From: Planctomycetota bacterium
Lineage (GTDB): Bacteria; Planctomycetota; MHYJ01; WSZJ01; JACPWG01
Assembly (NCBI GenBank): GCA_016197205.1
Contig: JACPWG010000068.1
Span: 1-64,000, forward strand
Direction: 5' to 3'
DNA: 64,000 bases
How positions within the stretch are numbered: position 1 is the first letter of the stretch; each line of letters starts with the position of its first letter. A program made the translations under genes and the position numbers. The notes under the pieces were generated by a model. The model made no database searches. It had not been told where the DNA came from and was given only the letters and a program-made list of their open reading frames with translations. This document shows positions 37,275-44,786 of the stretch, one piece after another.

Positions 37275-39052
37275 GGCTCGCCGCTGTCTGCTTCGCGTTT
37301 CTCGGCCTCGCGGCCGGCACGCTCTCGGCCCAGTGTCCGGAGGAGAAGGAGCGGGAACAGGCCTTCCGGCGCTCGCTCGACGACCTGCGGCGGGAGCATC
37401 CGGACACTTGCGCCGTCTGCGGGGCCGCCGCCGATCCGGCGGCACGCCGGCCGCCCGCACCGTCCAGCTGCCCCGAGCTGCTGCGGGAGCTCACGGCGCG
37501 CAAGGAGCAGCGGTCGTCCGAGCGGGAGGCGCACCTTCGTCGGTGCGAGACCTGCCGCCGCGCCGCCGATGCCAAAAAGGTGCTCCAGCCGTGGGTGGAT
37601 TTCGCGCTCGCGGAACAGGAGGAGAAGCGGGCGGCAAAAAAAAGTTCCTCTGCGGAGGGCTGGGCGGACCGCCAGGCGCGAAGCCTTTCGGGGGCGCTGC
37701 CGGTCCTCGGGATCGTCCTCCTGGGCTTGCTCTGTGAATTCGGCCTGTGGCGGGCCGCGAACGCTTCCCTGCTCCGGCTGGAGGACCGGCCCTACGGACA
37801 CACGGAGGCGGGCCTCATCTACGGGATGTTCCTCACCGCCACCGGGCTCTTCTCGCTCGCCACGGCGGGCGGGGCGGGGATTTCGCTGCTGTCCTCCCTG
37901 GAGGGCGCGAGCTTCGACCCCAACCTTGCGCTTGGGCGGTATCCGGTTGCGTTCGGCCTGATCCTGCTCCTCGGCTGCTTCCTGTTTGGGTCCGCCTCGT
38001 CGTTCATGGTGTCCGACGTCGCGGACTCGGTCCGGACGCTGCGAAGACGAGGGTACTCCGGCGGCCGGGGCGCCCAGGACGAGGGCGCGGAGGGGGGAGC
38101 GGGCGAGGGCTTCTCGGCCGCGATCCGGCTGCGCAAGGGGCGCGGCCGGGGGCCGGGCGTTCCGCGTGTGGTGACTGGACGGCTCCCCCACCCGTCGGCC
38201 GTGGGCGCGGTCGCGCTGGCCGCGGACGGAGCGACGGTCGTCTCGGTCTGCGACGACGGGCGTATCCGGACGTGGAGTCTCGCCTCCGGCCGGGAGTTGC
38301 GCGCGACGGACGTCTCGGGCGGGCCGTTCGCCCTCTCGGCGATCCAGCTCGGCGGAGCGCGCGCGGCGACGACCTCCGAAGAGGGGACGACGCGCGTGTG
38401 GGACCTCGCCTCCGGCGCGGAGCTGCACTCGTGGCCGGGCGAGGCGGGAGCGGTGCGCGCGCTTGCGTTCAGCCCGGACGGGAAGCTGCTCGCCGAGGGC
38501 GGTTGCGCCGGGCTGCTGCGCATCCGGATGCTCGAGGGGGGCGCTACGGCCGCCGCGGCGCCCTTGCTGGGTCTGGAAGGCGACGTGTGGGCCGTCGCGT
38601 TCGGCCCCGGCGGACGAACGGTGCTCGCCGGCGGCACGGAGGGCGCCGTCCGCACGTGGAGCGTGGAGGACGGGAAGTTGAAGGGCGTGCTCTCGCGGAA
38701 CGACTCGCCGATCGCCTGCCTCGCGGTGGCTGCCGGCGGCGCGCGCATCGCGGTCGGCGTCCGGCACGGGCCGGCCTTCGTGCTCGATCTCGCCGGCGCC
38801 GGAGTGGCGCAGGTTGCGGTCCCGGGGCTCGACTCCGTGCAGGCCGTGGCGCTGTCACCGGACGGCGGCCGCGTCGTCGCGGCCTACGGGAGAGACCTGG
38901 TCGTGTGGAACGTCGCGGAAATGAGGCTCGACCGCACGCTGTCCGAGCACTCGGCGGAAGTGCTCGCGCTTTCGGTGTGCGACCGCCCCGGCGGCAAACT
39001 CCTGCTCGCGTCCGCCGGCGCCGACGGCGATGTCCGACTCTGGGAGCTGTGA
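37202..39052 (+). CDS. WD40-repeat membrane protein, start within a repeat element
   Basis: 616 residues if translated from GTG 37202. The first ~24 residues come from the family F element; the natural-looking signal sequence begins directly after it (VARLAAVCFAFLGLAAGTLS). An N-terminal Cys-containing region (DTCAVCGAAAD, HLRRCETCRRA), two or three membrane helices (about 165-185, 205-225, 240-265) and a C-terminal beta-propeller of about seven WD40-like blades (VVSVCDDGRIRTWSLASGRE (20), VLAGGTEGAVRTWSVEDGKL (20), LLASAGADGDVRLWEL) follow. No other ATG, GTG or TTG with a ribosome site is visible near the signal sequence. Either the element donated the start codon, or the original start was lost and the gene is impaired. 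An A8 run lies at 37636-37643. Confidence 0.7.
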   Translation: MLLSEPTVRSTAFRRSGRCRRKVARLAAVCFAFLGLAAGTLSAQCPEEKEREQAFRRSLDDLRREHPDTCAVCGAAADPAARRPPAPSSCPELLRELTARKEQRSSEREAHLRRCETCRRAADAKKVLQPWVDFALAEQEEKRAAKKSSSAEGWADRQARSLSGALPVLGIVLLGLLCEFGLWRAANASLLRLEDRPYGHTEAGLIYGMFLTATGLFSLATAGGAGISLLSSLEGASFDPNLALGRYPVAFGLILLLGCFLFGSASSFMVSDVADSVRTLRRRGYSGGRGAQDEGAEGGAGEGFSAAIRLRKGRGRGPGVPRVVTGRLPHPSAVGAVALAADGATVVSVCDDGRIRTWSLASGRELRATDVSGGPFALSAIQLGGARAATTSEEGTTRVWDLASGAELHSWPGEAGAVRALAFSPDGKLLAEGGCAGLLRIRMLEGGATAAAAPLLGLEGDVWAVAFGPGGRTVLAGGTEGAVRTWSVEDGKLKGVLSRNDSPIACLAVAAGGARIAVGVRHGPAFVLDLAGAGVAQVAVPGLDSVQAVALSPDGGRVVAAYGRDLVVWNVAEMRLDRTLSEHSAEVLALSVCDRPGGKLLLASAGADGDVRLWEL

Positions 39053-39159
39053 AAAGGAGCTTGAGGACCCGCAAGAAAAAAACTTGCTCGTTTGACGCGC
39101 AGGGGGGCGACATGGATTCTCAATGCGCAATTTTCAGGACGCAGAGAAGGAGCTGAGGG

Positions 39160-39975
39160 ATGACCGACGCGCAGGGGAATGCCGCCGGCGCGCAACGCGC
39201 GCCCACCCGCCGCCGCCGCATCTGGGTCCCGCTCCCGGACCGGGACTTCGACGTGACCGAGGTCGCGGTTCCCTGGCGGCTCCTCACGCGGGCCGGCCAC
39301 GAACTGGTCTTCGCCACGGAGCGCGGCGGCGCGGCCCCCGCCGCGGATCCGCGGCTGCTCACGGGCGTGCTCTTCGGGCAGCTCGGCGCCGACCCCGAGG
39401 CGCGCACGTTCTATCGCGAGCTGGAACGCGCGCAGGAGTTCGTGCGGCCGGTCGCGTGGGGCGCTCTCGACCCGGGGGCGTTCGATGGGCTGCTTCTGCC
39501 CGGCGGTCACGCGGCGGGGATGCGTCCTTACCTGGAGAGCGAATCGCTCCGCGCGCGGGTCGCGGCGTTTTGGCGGCTGGAACGGCCCGTTGCGGCCATT
39601 TGCCACGGCGTCCTGGTCCTCGCCCGCACGCGCGAGCCGGCCGGCGGCAAGAGCCTCCTCGCCGACCGGCGGACGACCTGCTTGCCCAAGTACATGGAGC
39701 GGCTCGCGTTTTTTCTGACGGCCTGGAGGCTCGGCAGGTACTACCGCACCTACCCGCTGTACGTGGAGGAGGAAGTGCGGAGCGCGCTCGCCGATGCGGG
39801 GCGACAATTCGTCCGCGGACCGCTCACCTTGGGGGCACGGGGCACGGCGACCGACGATCGGGCGGCCTTCGTCGTCGAGGACGGCCGCTACGTCTCGGCG
39901 CGCTGGCCCGGCGATGCCTACCTGTTTGCGCGCCGCTTTCAGGCCTTGCTGGAGCGGGCGCAGGCGGACGAATGA
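39160..39975 (+). CDS. DJ-1/PfpI family protein
   Basis: 271 residues. Class I glutamine-amidotransferase-like fold of the DJ-1/PfpI family (chaperones, proteases, glyoxalases). FDGLLLPGGHAAGMRP corresponds to the GGxG region, AAICHGVLVLA carries the nucleophile-elbow Cys followed by His, and VEDGRYVSARWPGDAYLF is the usual C-terminal block (ExGxLVTARNPxxA). An internal segment with LADRRTTCLPKYME and WRLGRYYRTYPLYVE resembles the relatives that act on larger substrates, and the first strand is IWVPLPDRDFDVTEVAVP. ATG 39160 with GGAG/GAGGGA upstream. It stands alone downstream of the WD40 gene and convergent with the SRPBCC gene, 37 bp away. The exact reaction cannot be told. Confidence 0.8.
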   Translation: MTDAQGNAAGAQRAPTRRRRIWVPLPDRDFDVTEVAVPWRLLTRAGHELVFATERGGAAPAADPRLLTGVLFGQLGADPEARTFYRELERAQEFVRPVAWGALDPGAFDGLLLPGGHAAGMRPYLESESLRARVAAFWRLERPVAAICHGVLVLARTREPAGGKSLLADRRTTCLPKYMERLAFFLTAWRLGRYYRTYPLYVEEEVRSALADAGRQFVRGPLTLGARGTATDDRAAFVVEDGRYVSARWPGDAYLFARRFQALLERAQADE

Positions 39976-40012
39976 GGGCGTGCCCCGCATCGACGAGGAC
40001 TCGAGTCGGCCT

Positions 40013-40576
40013 TCAGCGAGCGCTTGGCGGCGGCGGCACGTTCTCGAGCGCCGCGGCCGGCTCCCCGAAGTGCTTCGCAAGGCCGCGCAGGTAGGCTTCG
40101 ACGTACTGCGCCGGGCCGACGACGTTGACCATGAACCGAAAAAAAGGGTTCGGGACGTCGCCGTGCTCGGTCAACTGGATGCGGCAACCGTCGGGGGCGG
40201 CGGACTCCAGTTCGAACTCCCAGCGCCCGCGGAAGGCCGCCTTCGTATCCGTGATCGTGCGCACAAGCCGACGCGGCGGTCGCGACTCGGTCGTCTCCAG
40301 GAGCATCGGCGGACCCTGGCGCGAAATCTCCCTCCAGACCTCGCGCCCTTCGTGATCGGGGAGCCGTTCCGCCCCGCGGAGGAGGGGGTTCCACGCTGTT
40401 TGCGCCCCGAAATCCGTGATCACGCGCCAGACCTCGTCGGGCGATTTTCGAACGCGGAGGACGCGGGCAAACGTGTGGTGCGTCGGATAGCGGGACCCGA
40501 GCAGGACCACGACGCCGACGACGACGGCGAGAAACAGGGCGAACGCGCCGAGGAGGACGACGACCAGCCAGAGCAT
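40013..40576 (-). CDS. SRPBCC (START-like) family protein with N-terminal membrane anchor
   Basis: 187 residues. An N-terminal helix (LVVVLLGAFALFLAVVVGVV, 20) leads into an SRPBCC lipid-transfer fold: VRKSPDEVWRVITDFGAQTA (20), WNPLLRGAERL, VREISRQ-like WREISRQGPP, TTESRPPRRLVRTITDTKAA (20) and the long C-terminal helix. The family binds hydrophobic ligands; here a membrane-tethered version probably faces the periplasm. It begins 18 nt after the methyltransferase gene and is expected to share its promoter at 41410-41438. A T7 sense run encodes PFFRF. Confidence 0.75.
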   Translation of the reverse strand: MLWLVVVLLGAFALFLAVVVGVVVLLGSRYPTHHTFARVLRVRKSPDEVWRVITDFGAQTAWNPLLRGAERLPDHEGREVWREISRQGPPMLLETTESRPPRRLVRTITDTKAAFRGRWEFELESAAPDGCRIQLTEHGDVPNPFFRFMVNVVGPAQYVEAYLRGLAKHFGEPAAALENVPPPPSAR

Positions 40577-40594
40577 GTCGTTTCTCCCAAGGTT

Positions 40595-41386
40595 TCAAGC
40601 CAAGCCGTGGACCGCAAGCACTTCCAGGACCAGCTCGTGTCGCCAGCGGTCGGGGATGCGGAGCCAGCGAAAGAGTTTTTCGAGTCGCGTGCCGCGCAGG
40701 ACGAAGCTGCCATAGCGCCGGTATTCGCCGCGGAGCACGTAGCCGTGCGAGGCGATGTGGGCCTCCAGCTCGGCGAGCGTGAAGGCGCACGTGTGGGTCG
40801 GGTCGCCGGAGAAGTCGAGCGTGCCGAGGTTTTTTTCGCGCGTGCGACGGCGCCCGATCCAGGAGTGCGCGGTGATGGTGTGCGTGGCGAGCACGCCCCC
40901 GGGCGTGAGCCAGCCCTTCATGCGTTCGAACAGGCGGTCCTGCTCCTCGCGGGTCAGGTGCTCGTAGAGGCTCACGAAAAGGATCAGGTCGTAGCGCCGC
41001 GTCGGCTGGAAAGCGAGGATGTTCGAGTGGACGAAATCCACGTTGGGGCGGGCGTAGGTCTTTCGGGCGAAGGCGAGCGCCGGCTCCGCGTGGTCGACGC
41101 CGGTGGCGTGCGCGCACCGCTCCGCGAAGTGGTAGGTGAGGTACCCGACGGCGCACCCGAGGTCGAGCACCGACCAGCGCGGGTCGATCGGGACGGCGGC
41201 GGCGAGCTTCGCGCAGAAGCGGTCGAAGTGCATCCGGTCGAACGGCGCTTGCATGCTCCGTTCGGTGCCGCGACCGTGGAAGTACTCTTCGCCATACCGC
41301 GGGTCGGCAGGCGGCGGGGCGCCTGCGTCGGTGACCGGCGGTGATCCGGCGGGGGCGGACGAAACGGGCTGCGGCTCGGCTGACAT
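40595..41386 (-). CDS. class I SAM-dependent methyltransferase
   Basis: 263 residues. After a Pro/Ala-rich start and RYGEEYFHGRGTERSMQAPF, motif I is VLDLGCAVGYLTYHFAERC, followed by an acidic residue in TGVDHAEPALAFARKT and post-motif LILFVSLYEHLTREEQDRLF (20), with WLTPGGVLATHTIT as the motif III strand. The order fits small-molecule or glycan methyltransferases. The substrate is unknown. ATG 41386 follows GGAGGG closely. It is the first gene of a two-gene operon with the SRPBCC protein and is divergent from trpS. An A7 run (sense) lies at REKNLG. Confidence 0.82.
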   Translation of the reverse strand: MSAEPQPVSSAPAGSPPVTDAGAPPPADPRYGEEYFHGRGTERSMQAPFDRMHFDRFCAKLAAAVPIDPRWSVLDLGCAVGYLTYHFAERCAHATGVDHAEPALAFARKTYARPNVDFVHSNILAFQPTRRYDLILFVSLYEHLTREEQDRLFERMKGWLTPGGVLATHTITAHSWIGRRRTREKNLGTLDFSGDPTHTCAFTLAELEAHIASHGYVLRGEYRRYGSFVLRGTRLEKLFRWLRIPDRWRHELVLEVLAVHGLA

Positions 41387-41409
41387 CGACCCTCCTTGGC
41401 AGGGCGGCG

Positions 41410-41438
41410 ATTCTATCGCGGCGGGCTCCGGGCGTCAA
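41410..41438 (-). promoter_or_regulatory. promoter of the methyltransferase-SRPBCC operon
   Basis: Minus strand TTGACG (41438-41433), 17-bp spacer, TAGAAT (41415-41410), about 20 nt before the start codon. Confidence 0.6.
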
Positions 41439-41495
41439 CCGGCGGCAACGCGCCACGCGTTGAAGTGCGCCCCGGCAGCTCCGGGACGACGGCCC

Positions 41496-41524
41496 TTGAC
41501 CCGGCCCCCCCCGCTGCGTATGAT
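41496..41524 (+). promoter_or_regulatory. promoter of trpS
   Basis: TTGACC (41496-41501), 17-bp spacer, TATGAT (41519-41524), near-consensus, 85 nt before the trpS start. Back to back with the methyltransferase promoter, 57 bp between the two -35 elements. Confidence 0.65.
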
Positions 41525-41609
41525 CTCGCGTTCTCGCGGCGCGGCCCGCAAAACTGGGCGCTTTCGCCCGGCGCGGGCCTCCGCGTTCGTTCACGAGGGA
41601 GTCCCGTCC

Positions 41610-42662
41610 ATGCCTGCGACACCCGGCGGCCCGACCGCCGCCCCCAACACCGCGCCCGCCGCCGCCCCCGCTCGCGCCGCCGCGCCCGCGCTGCCCACCC
41701 GCCCCCGGATCCTCTCCGGCATCCAGCCCTCCGGCCGGCCTCACATCGGCAACTACTTCGGGGCGATCCAGCAGCACATCCAGCTTCAGGACCAGGGCGA
41801 GGCCTTCTACTTCATCGCCAACTTCCACGCCCTCAACACGATCAAGGACGCCGCGCAGTTGCGCGAGCTGACCTTCGACGTCGCCGCCACTTACCTTGCG
41901 CTCGGCCTCGACCCCAAGAAGGCCGTCTTCTTTCGACAGTCCGACGTCCCGGAAGTGACCGAGCTGGCGTGGCTGCTCGCGACCGTGACGGGGATGGGCC
42001 TCCTGGAGCGGGCGCACGCCTACAAGGACAAAGTCGCGAAGGGCAGCCCGGCCGGCGTCGGCCTCTTCACCTACCCGGTCCTCATGGCGGCCGACATTCT
42101 CATCTACAAGTCGCAACTCGTCCCGGTGGGACAGGACCAGGTCCAGCACATCGAGATGACCCAGGACATGGCCGAGCACTTCAACCATGCCTACGGCCCG
42201 GTCCTGGTTCGCCCCGAGGCGCGGCTGTCGCCGACGCCGAAGGTCCCCGGCACCGACGGCCAGAAAATGAGCAAGAGCTACGGGAACACCATCGAGCTTT
42301 TCGCCGAGGGCGCGCCCCTCAAGAAGGCGGTGATGGGGATCGTGACCGACTCCACGCCGGTCGAAGCGCCGAAGGACCCGCAACGCTGCACCGCCTTCGC
42401 GCTCTACTCGCTCTTCGCGAACGAGTCGGAGCGAGCGGAGCTGGCGGAGCGGTATCGGAAGGGCGGGCTCGGCTACGGCGAGGTAAAAAAAGAACTCCTG
42501 GCGCGCCTCGAGGCGCAGTTCGCGCCGTTTCGGCAACGGCGTCGGGAGCTGCTCTCGGACCGGGCGCAGGTGGAAGCCGTGCTCCGGGACGGCGCCGAAC
42601 GCGCCCGCGCGGTGGCGAGGCAGACGCTCGCCGAGGCGCGGCGCGCGTGCGGGCTCGAGTAG
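41610..42662 (+). CDS. trpS: tryptophanyl-tRNA synthetase
   Basis: About 350 residues, class I aminoacyl-tRNA synthetase charging tRNA-Trp. The ATP-binding signatures are PSGRPHIGNYFGAI (HIGH) and GQKMSKSYGN (KMSKS). Tryptophan pocket and specificity regions FYFIANFHALNT, YPVLMAADILIYKSQLVPVG (20) and DQVQHIEMTQDMAEHFN are in the expected order. An Ala/Pro-rich N-terminal extension of about 30 residues precedes the Rossmann fold. ATG 41610 has GAGGGAG 9 nt upstream. A7 run encodes VKKEL near the C-terminus. It is monocistronic, facing the Uma2 gene. Confidence 0.95.
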   Translation: MPATPGGPTAAPNTAPAAAPARAAAPALPTRPRILSGIQPSGRPHIGNYFGAIQQHIQLQDQGEAFYFIANFHALNTIKDAAQLRELTFDVAATYLALGLDPKKAVFFRQSDVPEVTELAWLLATVTGMGLLERAHAYKDKVAKGSPAGVGLFTYPVLMAADILIYKSQLVPVGQDQVQHIEMTQDMAEHFNHAYGPVLVRPEARLSPTPKVPGTDGQKMSKSYGNTIELFAEGAPLKKAVMGIVTDSTPVEAPKDPQRCTAFALYSLFANESERAELAERYRKGGLGYGEVKKELLARLEAQFAPFRQRRRELLSDRAQVEAVLRDGAERARAVARQTLAEARRACGLE

Positions 42663-42907
42663 GGACGCGGCGGTCGCGAGGCCGAGACCTTTCTCGGTCC
42701 GGCGGGACCGAAATCGCCTCCTGCGAATGCGTTCTTGCGCGCAGGCGGTTCGGGAGCTATCCTCGATTCTCATGGGCAGGAGGGCTCGGGGCAGCCCATT
42801 TCAGGTAGCTGCGCCGCAGCCGGGCGCCCCCACTGCCAACGACGAACCAGACGGGCGGGTGTCGATGGTTCGCGCGTCGGCCCCCCAGCCAGGTCGCTCC
42901 CCCTCGC

Positions 42908-43534
42908 CTACGGCAGGACCTCCTCCACCGGCACCGCCCCGACCTGCGCTCGCTCCACCAAAGCCGGCGCCGCGTCTCCCGGCCCGTAGTCTTGCCTTCG
43001 CCCGTAGGCCGCCTGCTCGCCGGCGCGTGACGGCTCGGAATACACCTCCAGCCGGCGGTCCTCCAGGTTGAGGATCCAATACCACGGGATGCCGGCGCGC
43101 GCATAGAGCCGCCCCTTCACCTGTCGATCGCGCGCGAGGGACGTGTCCGCGACCTCCACCACCATGGCCGTCTCCGCCGGGCCCGGGTGCCGTTCCACGT
43201 AATCGCGTCGCGACCCCCGCACGACCGCCAAGTCCGGTTCCGGCTCGCTGTCCGCCGTCGTGAGGGCCGACTGCACGCGCACGTGCCGGCCCGCGGGGAG
43301 CACCTTGCGAAGGCTCTCATCCGCGAGTCCGAGAGCCACGTCGTGCGGAGGCTTGCGTGTCATGGGCAGCGAGATCCATCCCTCGAGAAGCTCGACGCGT
43401 TCGTCCGAGTCGAAGAGACCCGTGTCGATCATCCGGTGGTACTCCTCGACACGGAACCGGCGCAACGGGAAGGGGGGAAGGAGCGCGGGGTCGAACGGTG
43501 TCGCCGCCACGCCGACACGCGATTCCTCAGCCAT
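42908..43534 (-). CDS. Uma2 family endonuclease-like protein (DUF820)
   Basis: About 208 residues. Classical Uma2 pattern: FRVEEYHRMIDTGLFDSDER (20), VELLEGWISLPMTRKPPHD (19), SEPEPDLAVVRG (first acidic pair), AMVVEVADTSLARDRQVKGR (20, second acidic residue and the conserved Lys), LYARAGIPWYWILNLEDRRL (20). ATG 43534 is used; the frame reads on much further upstream without good sequence. A promoter is at 43601-43630. The relationship to the other Uma2 gene at 7979 is distant. Function is not known for the family despite the nuclease fold. Confidence 0.85.
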   Translation of the reverse strand: MAEESRVGVAATPFDPALLPPFPLRRFRVEEYHRMIDTGLFDSDERVELLEGWISLPMTRKPPHDVALGLADESLRKVLPAGRHVRVQSALTTADSEPEPDLAVVRGSRRDYVERHPGPAETAMVVEVADTSLARDRQVKGRLYARAGIPWYWILNLEDRRLEVYSEPSRAGEQAAYGRRQDYGPGDAAPALVERAQVGAVPVEEVLP

Positions 43535-43600
43535 GACGGTCCGCTCCTCGCGATGCGGGGCCCAGTTTGATGACCCATGGCCTCGAACGCCCTCCCAGCC

Positions 43601-43630
43601 ATGATACAAGGCCTGGCGAGAGGGAGTCAA
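43601..43630 (-). promoter_or_regulatory. promoter of the second Uma2 gene
   Basis: Minus strand TTGACT (43630-43625), 18-bp spacer, TATCAT (43606-43601). Confidence 0.55.
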
Positions 43631-43725
43631 GGAGAGCGCACAAAAACGGCCGGCCGCTCGCCGGACCCGGGCTCCGCGCGCGCCTCGAGATCCCGGGGCA
43701 AGCGCCGCCCGGCGCCCACGCCGCC

Positions 43726-43959
43726 TCACTCCTTCGGCGCCTCCTTGCTCCCCACCACCGTAAGGTTCATGCCGATCTGCACCGGCACCAGCGTGTCCCC
43801 GACCTGGACCGTGCACTTCGCGTTCAGATACCACCCGAACGAGCCGGTCGAGAACTCCTTCACCATCGCTTGCAGAGGGACGCCGTTCACCTCGACCTTG
43901 ACGGGCTGGGCCTTCGCGCGGAAGTCGGGGCGGGCGATCGGGCAGGGGACTTTCGACAT
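43726..43959 (-). CDS. small hypothetical protein divergent from the Sec-thioredoxin
   Basis: About 77 residues from ATG 43959 (ATG 43977 is possible). The sequence begins SKVPCPIARPDFRAK and continues as beta-rich (VKVEVNGVPLQAMVKEFSTG, VGDTLVPVQIGMNLTVVG). It has two Cys (VPCPIARP and LNAKCTV). No signal peptide or membrane segment. The single small domain with many short strands could be an OB-fold or SH3-like barrel; I do not recognise it. It has its own promoter at 44013-44041 and shares a 190-bp divergent region with the selenocysteine thioredoxin, which suggests that both are expressed under related conditions. Confidence 0.65.
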   Translation of the reverse strand: MSKVPCPIARPDFRAKAQPVKVEVNGVPLQAMVKEFSTGSFGWYLNAKCTVQVGDTLVPVQIGMNLTVVGSKEAPKE

Positions 43960-44012
43960 GGGCTGGTTGCCTCGCATGGAAAGGAAAGCAGCAAAGCGAA
44001 ATCGAGCCGCGC

Positions 44013-44041
44013 AGGATAGCCCAGCCCCTCCCCAACGTCAA
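44013..44041 (-). promoter_or_regulatory. promoter of the small divergent gene
   Basis: Minus strand TTGACG (44041-44036), 17-bp spacer, TATCCT (44018-44013). Confidence 0.55.
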
Positions 44042-44082
44042 GGATCGAAGCGCACGGGACCGGCGCGCGCACGCGGTAATGC

Positions 44083-44111
44083 TTGACGGGCCGCGGCCCT
44101 CGACCTATGCT
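44083..44111 (+). promoter_or_regulatory. promoter of the Sec-thioredoxin gene
   Basis: TTGACG (44083-44088), 17-bp spacer, TATGCT (44106-44111), 37 nt before the start codon. Confidence 0.65.
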
Positions 44112-44147
44112 GGCGTGATCCTTTGGCCTTCCGATGGAGTGACCCGC

Positions 44148-44471
44148 ATGTCTTCGCTCGCCCACCTCTCCGCCGACCAGTTCGACGCCGAAGTGCTCAA
44201 GGCGCAGGTCCCCGTCCTCGTGGACTTCTACAGCGACGACTGACCCGTCTGCCCGCGCCAGGCAGCGATCCTGGAACAGCTCCAGTCGGAGCTGGCAGGC
44301 AAGGTGAAAGCTCTCAAGGTGGACATCATGCAGGAAATGGACCTGGGCTCGCAGTACGGCATCACCGCGCTGCCGACCGTCCTCCTCTTCAAGGCCGGCA
44401 AGATCGAAAAGCAGTGGATCGGCCTTACGAAAAAGGACGTCCTCAAGGCCAAGGTCGAGCAACTGGGCTAG
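44148..44471 (+). CDS. thioredoxin with predicted selenocysteine in the active site
   Basis: 107 residues when the TGA at 44241-44243 (residue 32) is read as selenocysteine; otherwise the gene would end after 31 codons. The fold is plain thioredoxin: VLVDFYSDD-U-PVCPRQAAIL takes the place of VDFWAxWCGPCKxxAPIL, so the first catalytic Cys is Sec and the second Cys is kept (U-P-V-C). The rest matches too: VKALKVDIMQEMDLGSQYGI (20), TALPTVLLFKAGK with the cis-Pro, and a C-terminal helix ending in EQLG. The residue before Sec is Asp rather than Trp. ATG 44148 has GGAG 9 nt upstream and a strong promoter at 44083. The frame is continuous across the TGA, with a TAG stop. It presumably reduces disulfides or selenosulfides in the cytoplasm, with a lowered pKa. 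Confidence 0.88.
44241..44274 (+). promoter_or_regulatory. UGA-Sec codon and SECIS-like hairpin in the thioredoxin gene
   Basis: TGA 44241-44243, 14 nt, then CCAGG (44258-44262), loop CAGCGAT (44263-44269), CCTGG (44270-44274). The distance is the same as in cusB. With one base pair opened, the loop would start with G, as bacterial SECIS elements prefer. An alternative CTGCC/GGCAG stem overlaps it. Confidence 0.65.
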
Positions 44472-44786
44472 TGGGCCTCCCACTTCCCTCACGGGGCGCT
44501 TAGCCCGGAGGCACCGGAGGGAAATGATCAAGGCTCAATGATCAAGGCTCAACCAAGACTCAATGTTCAATGCTCAGCGAGGCCAGGGACGTGAACGCTG
44601 CTCTTCGCCGAGTTACTTCGTCAGCGGGTTTCCGGGGATTCCTTCACGCCCGCGAACGAGGCGTTGAGCCTTGATTGAACCTTGGTCATGGAGAATCGAG
44701 CCTTCGTTCTCCATTGAGCCTTCGTTCGACGCGGGTCGGGGCCACGAGAGACATGAAGCACCCACAGAAACGAGGTTGAAGCCCCA
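44472..44786. other. 315-bp gap with GGCTCAA-type repeats
   Basis: Contains short direct repeats of GGCTCAATGATCAA type at 44524-44580 and reverse-oriented counterparts (TTGAGCCTTGATTG, CATTGAGCCTTCGTT) at 44660-44720, related to family E. No gene is seen. Confidence 0.5.

Noticed and set aside
39939..42773. 944-codon minus-strand frame opposite trpS, the methyltransferase and SRPBCC genes
   Set aside because: Crosses three real genes in another phase and shows low-complexity Arg/Ala composition.
44241..44243. Thioredoxin as a pseudogene by nonsense mutation
   Set aside because: The TGA falls exactly at the active-site Cys, all other residues are intact, and promoter and ribosome site are good. 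Point decay would not be expected to hit just that codon.
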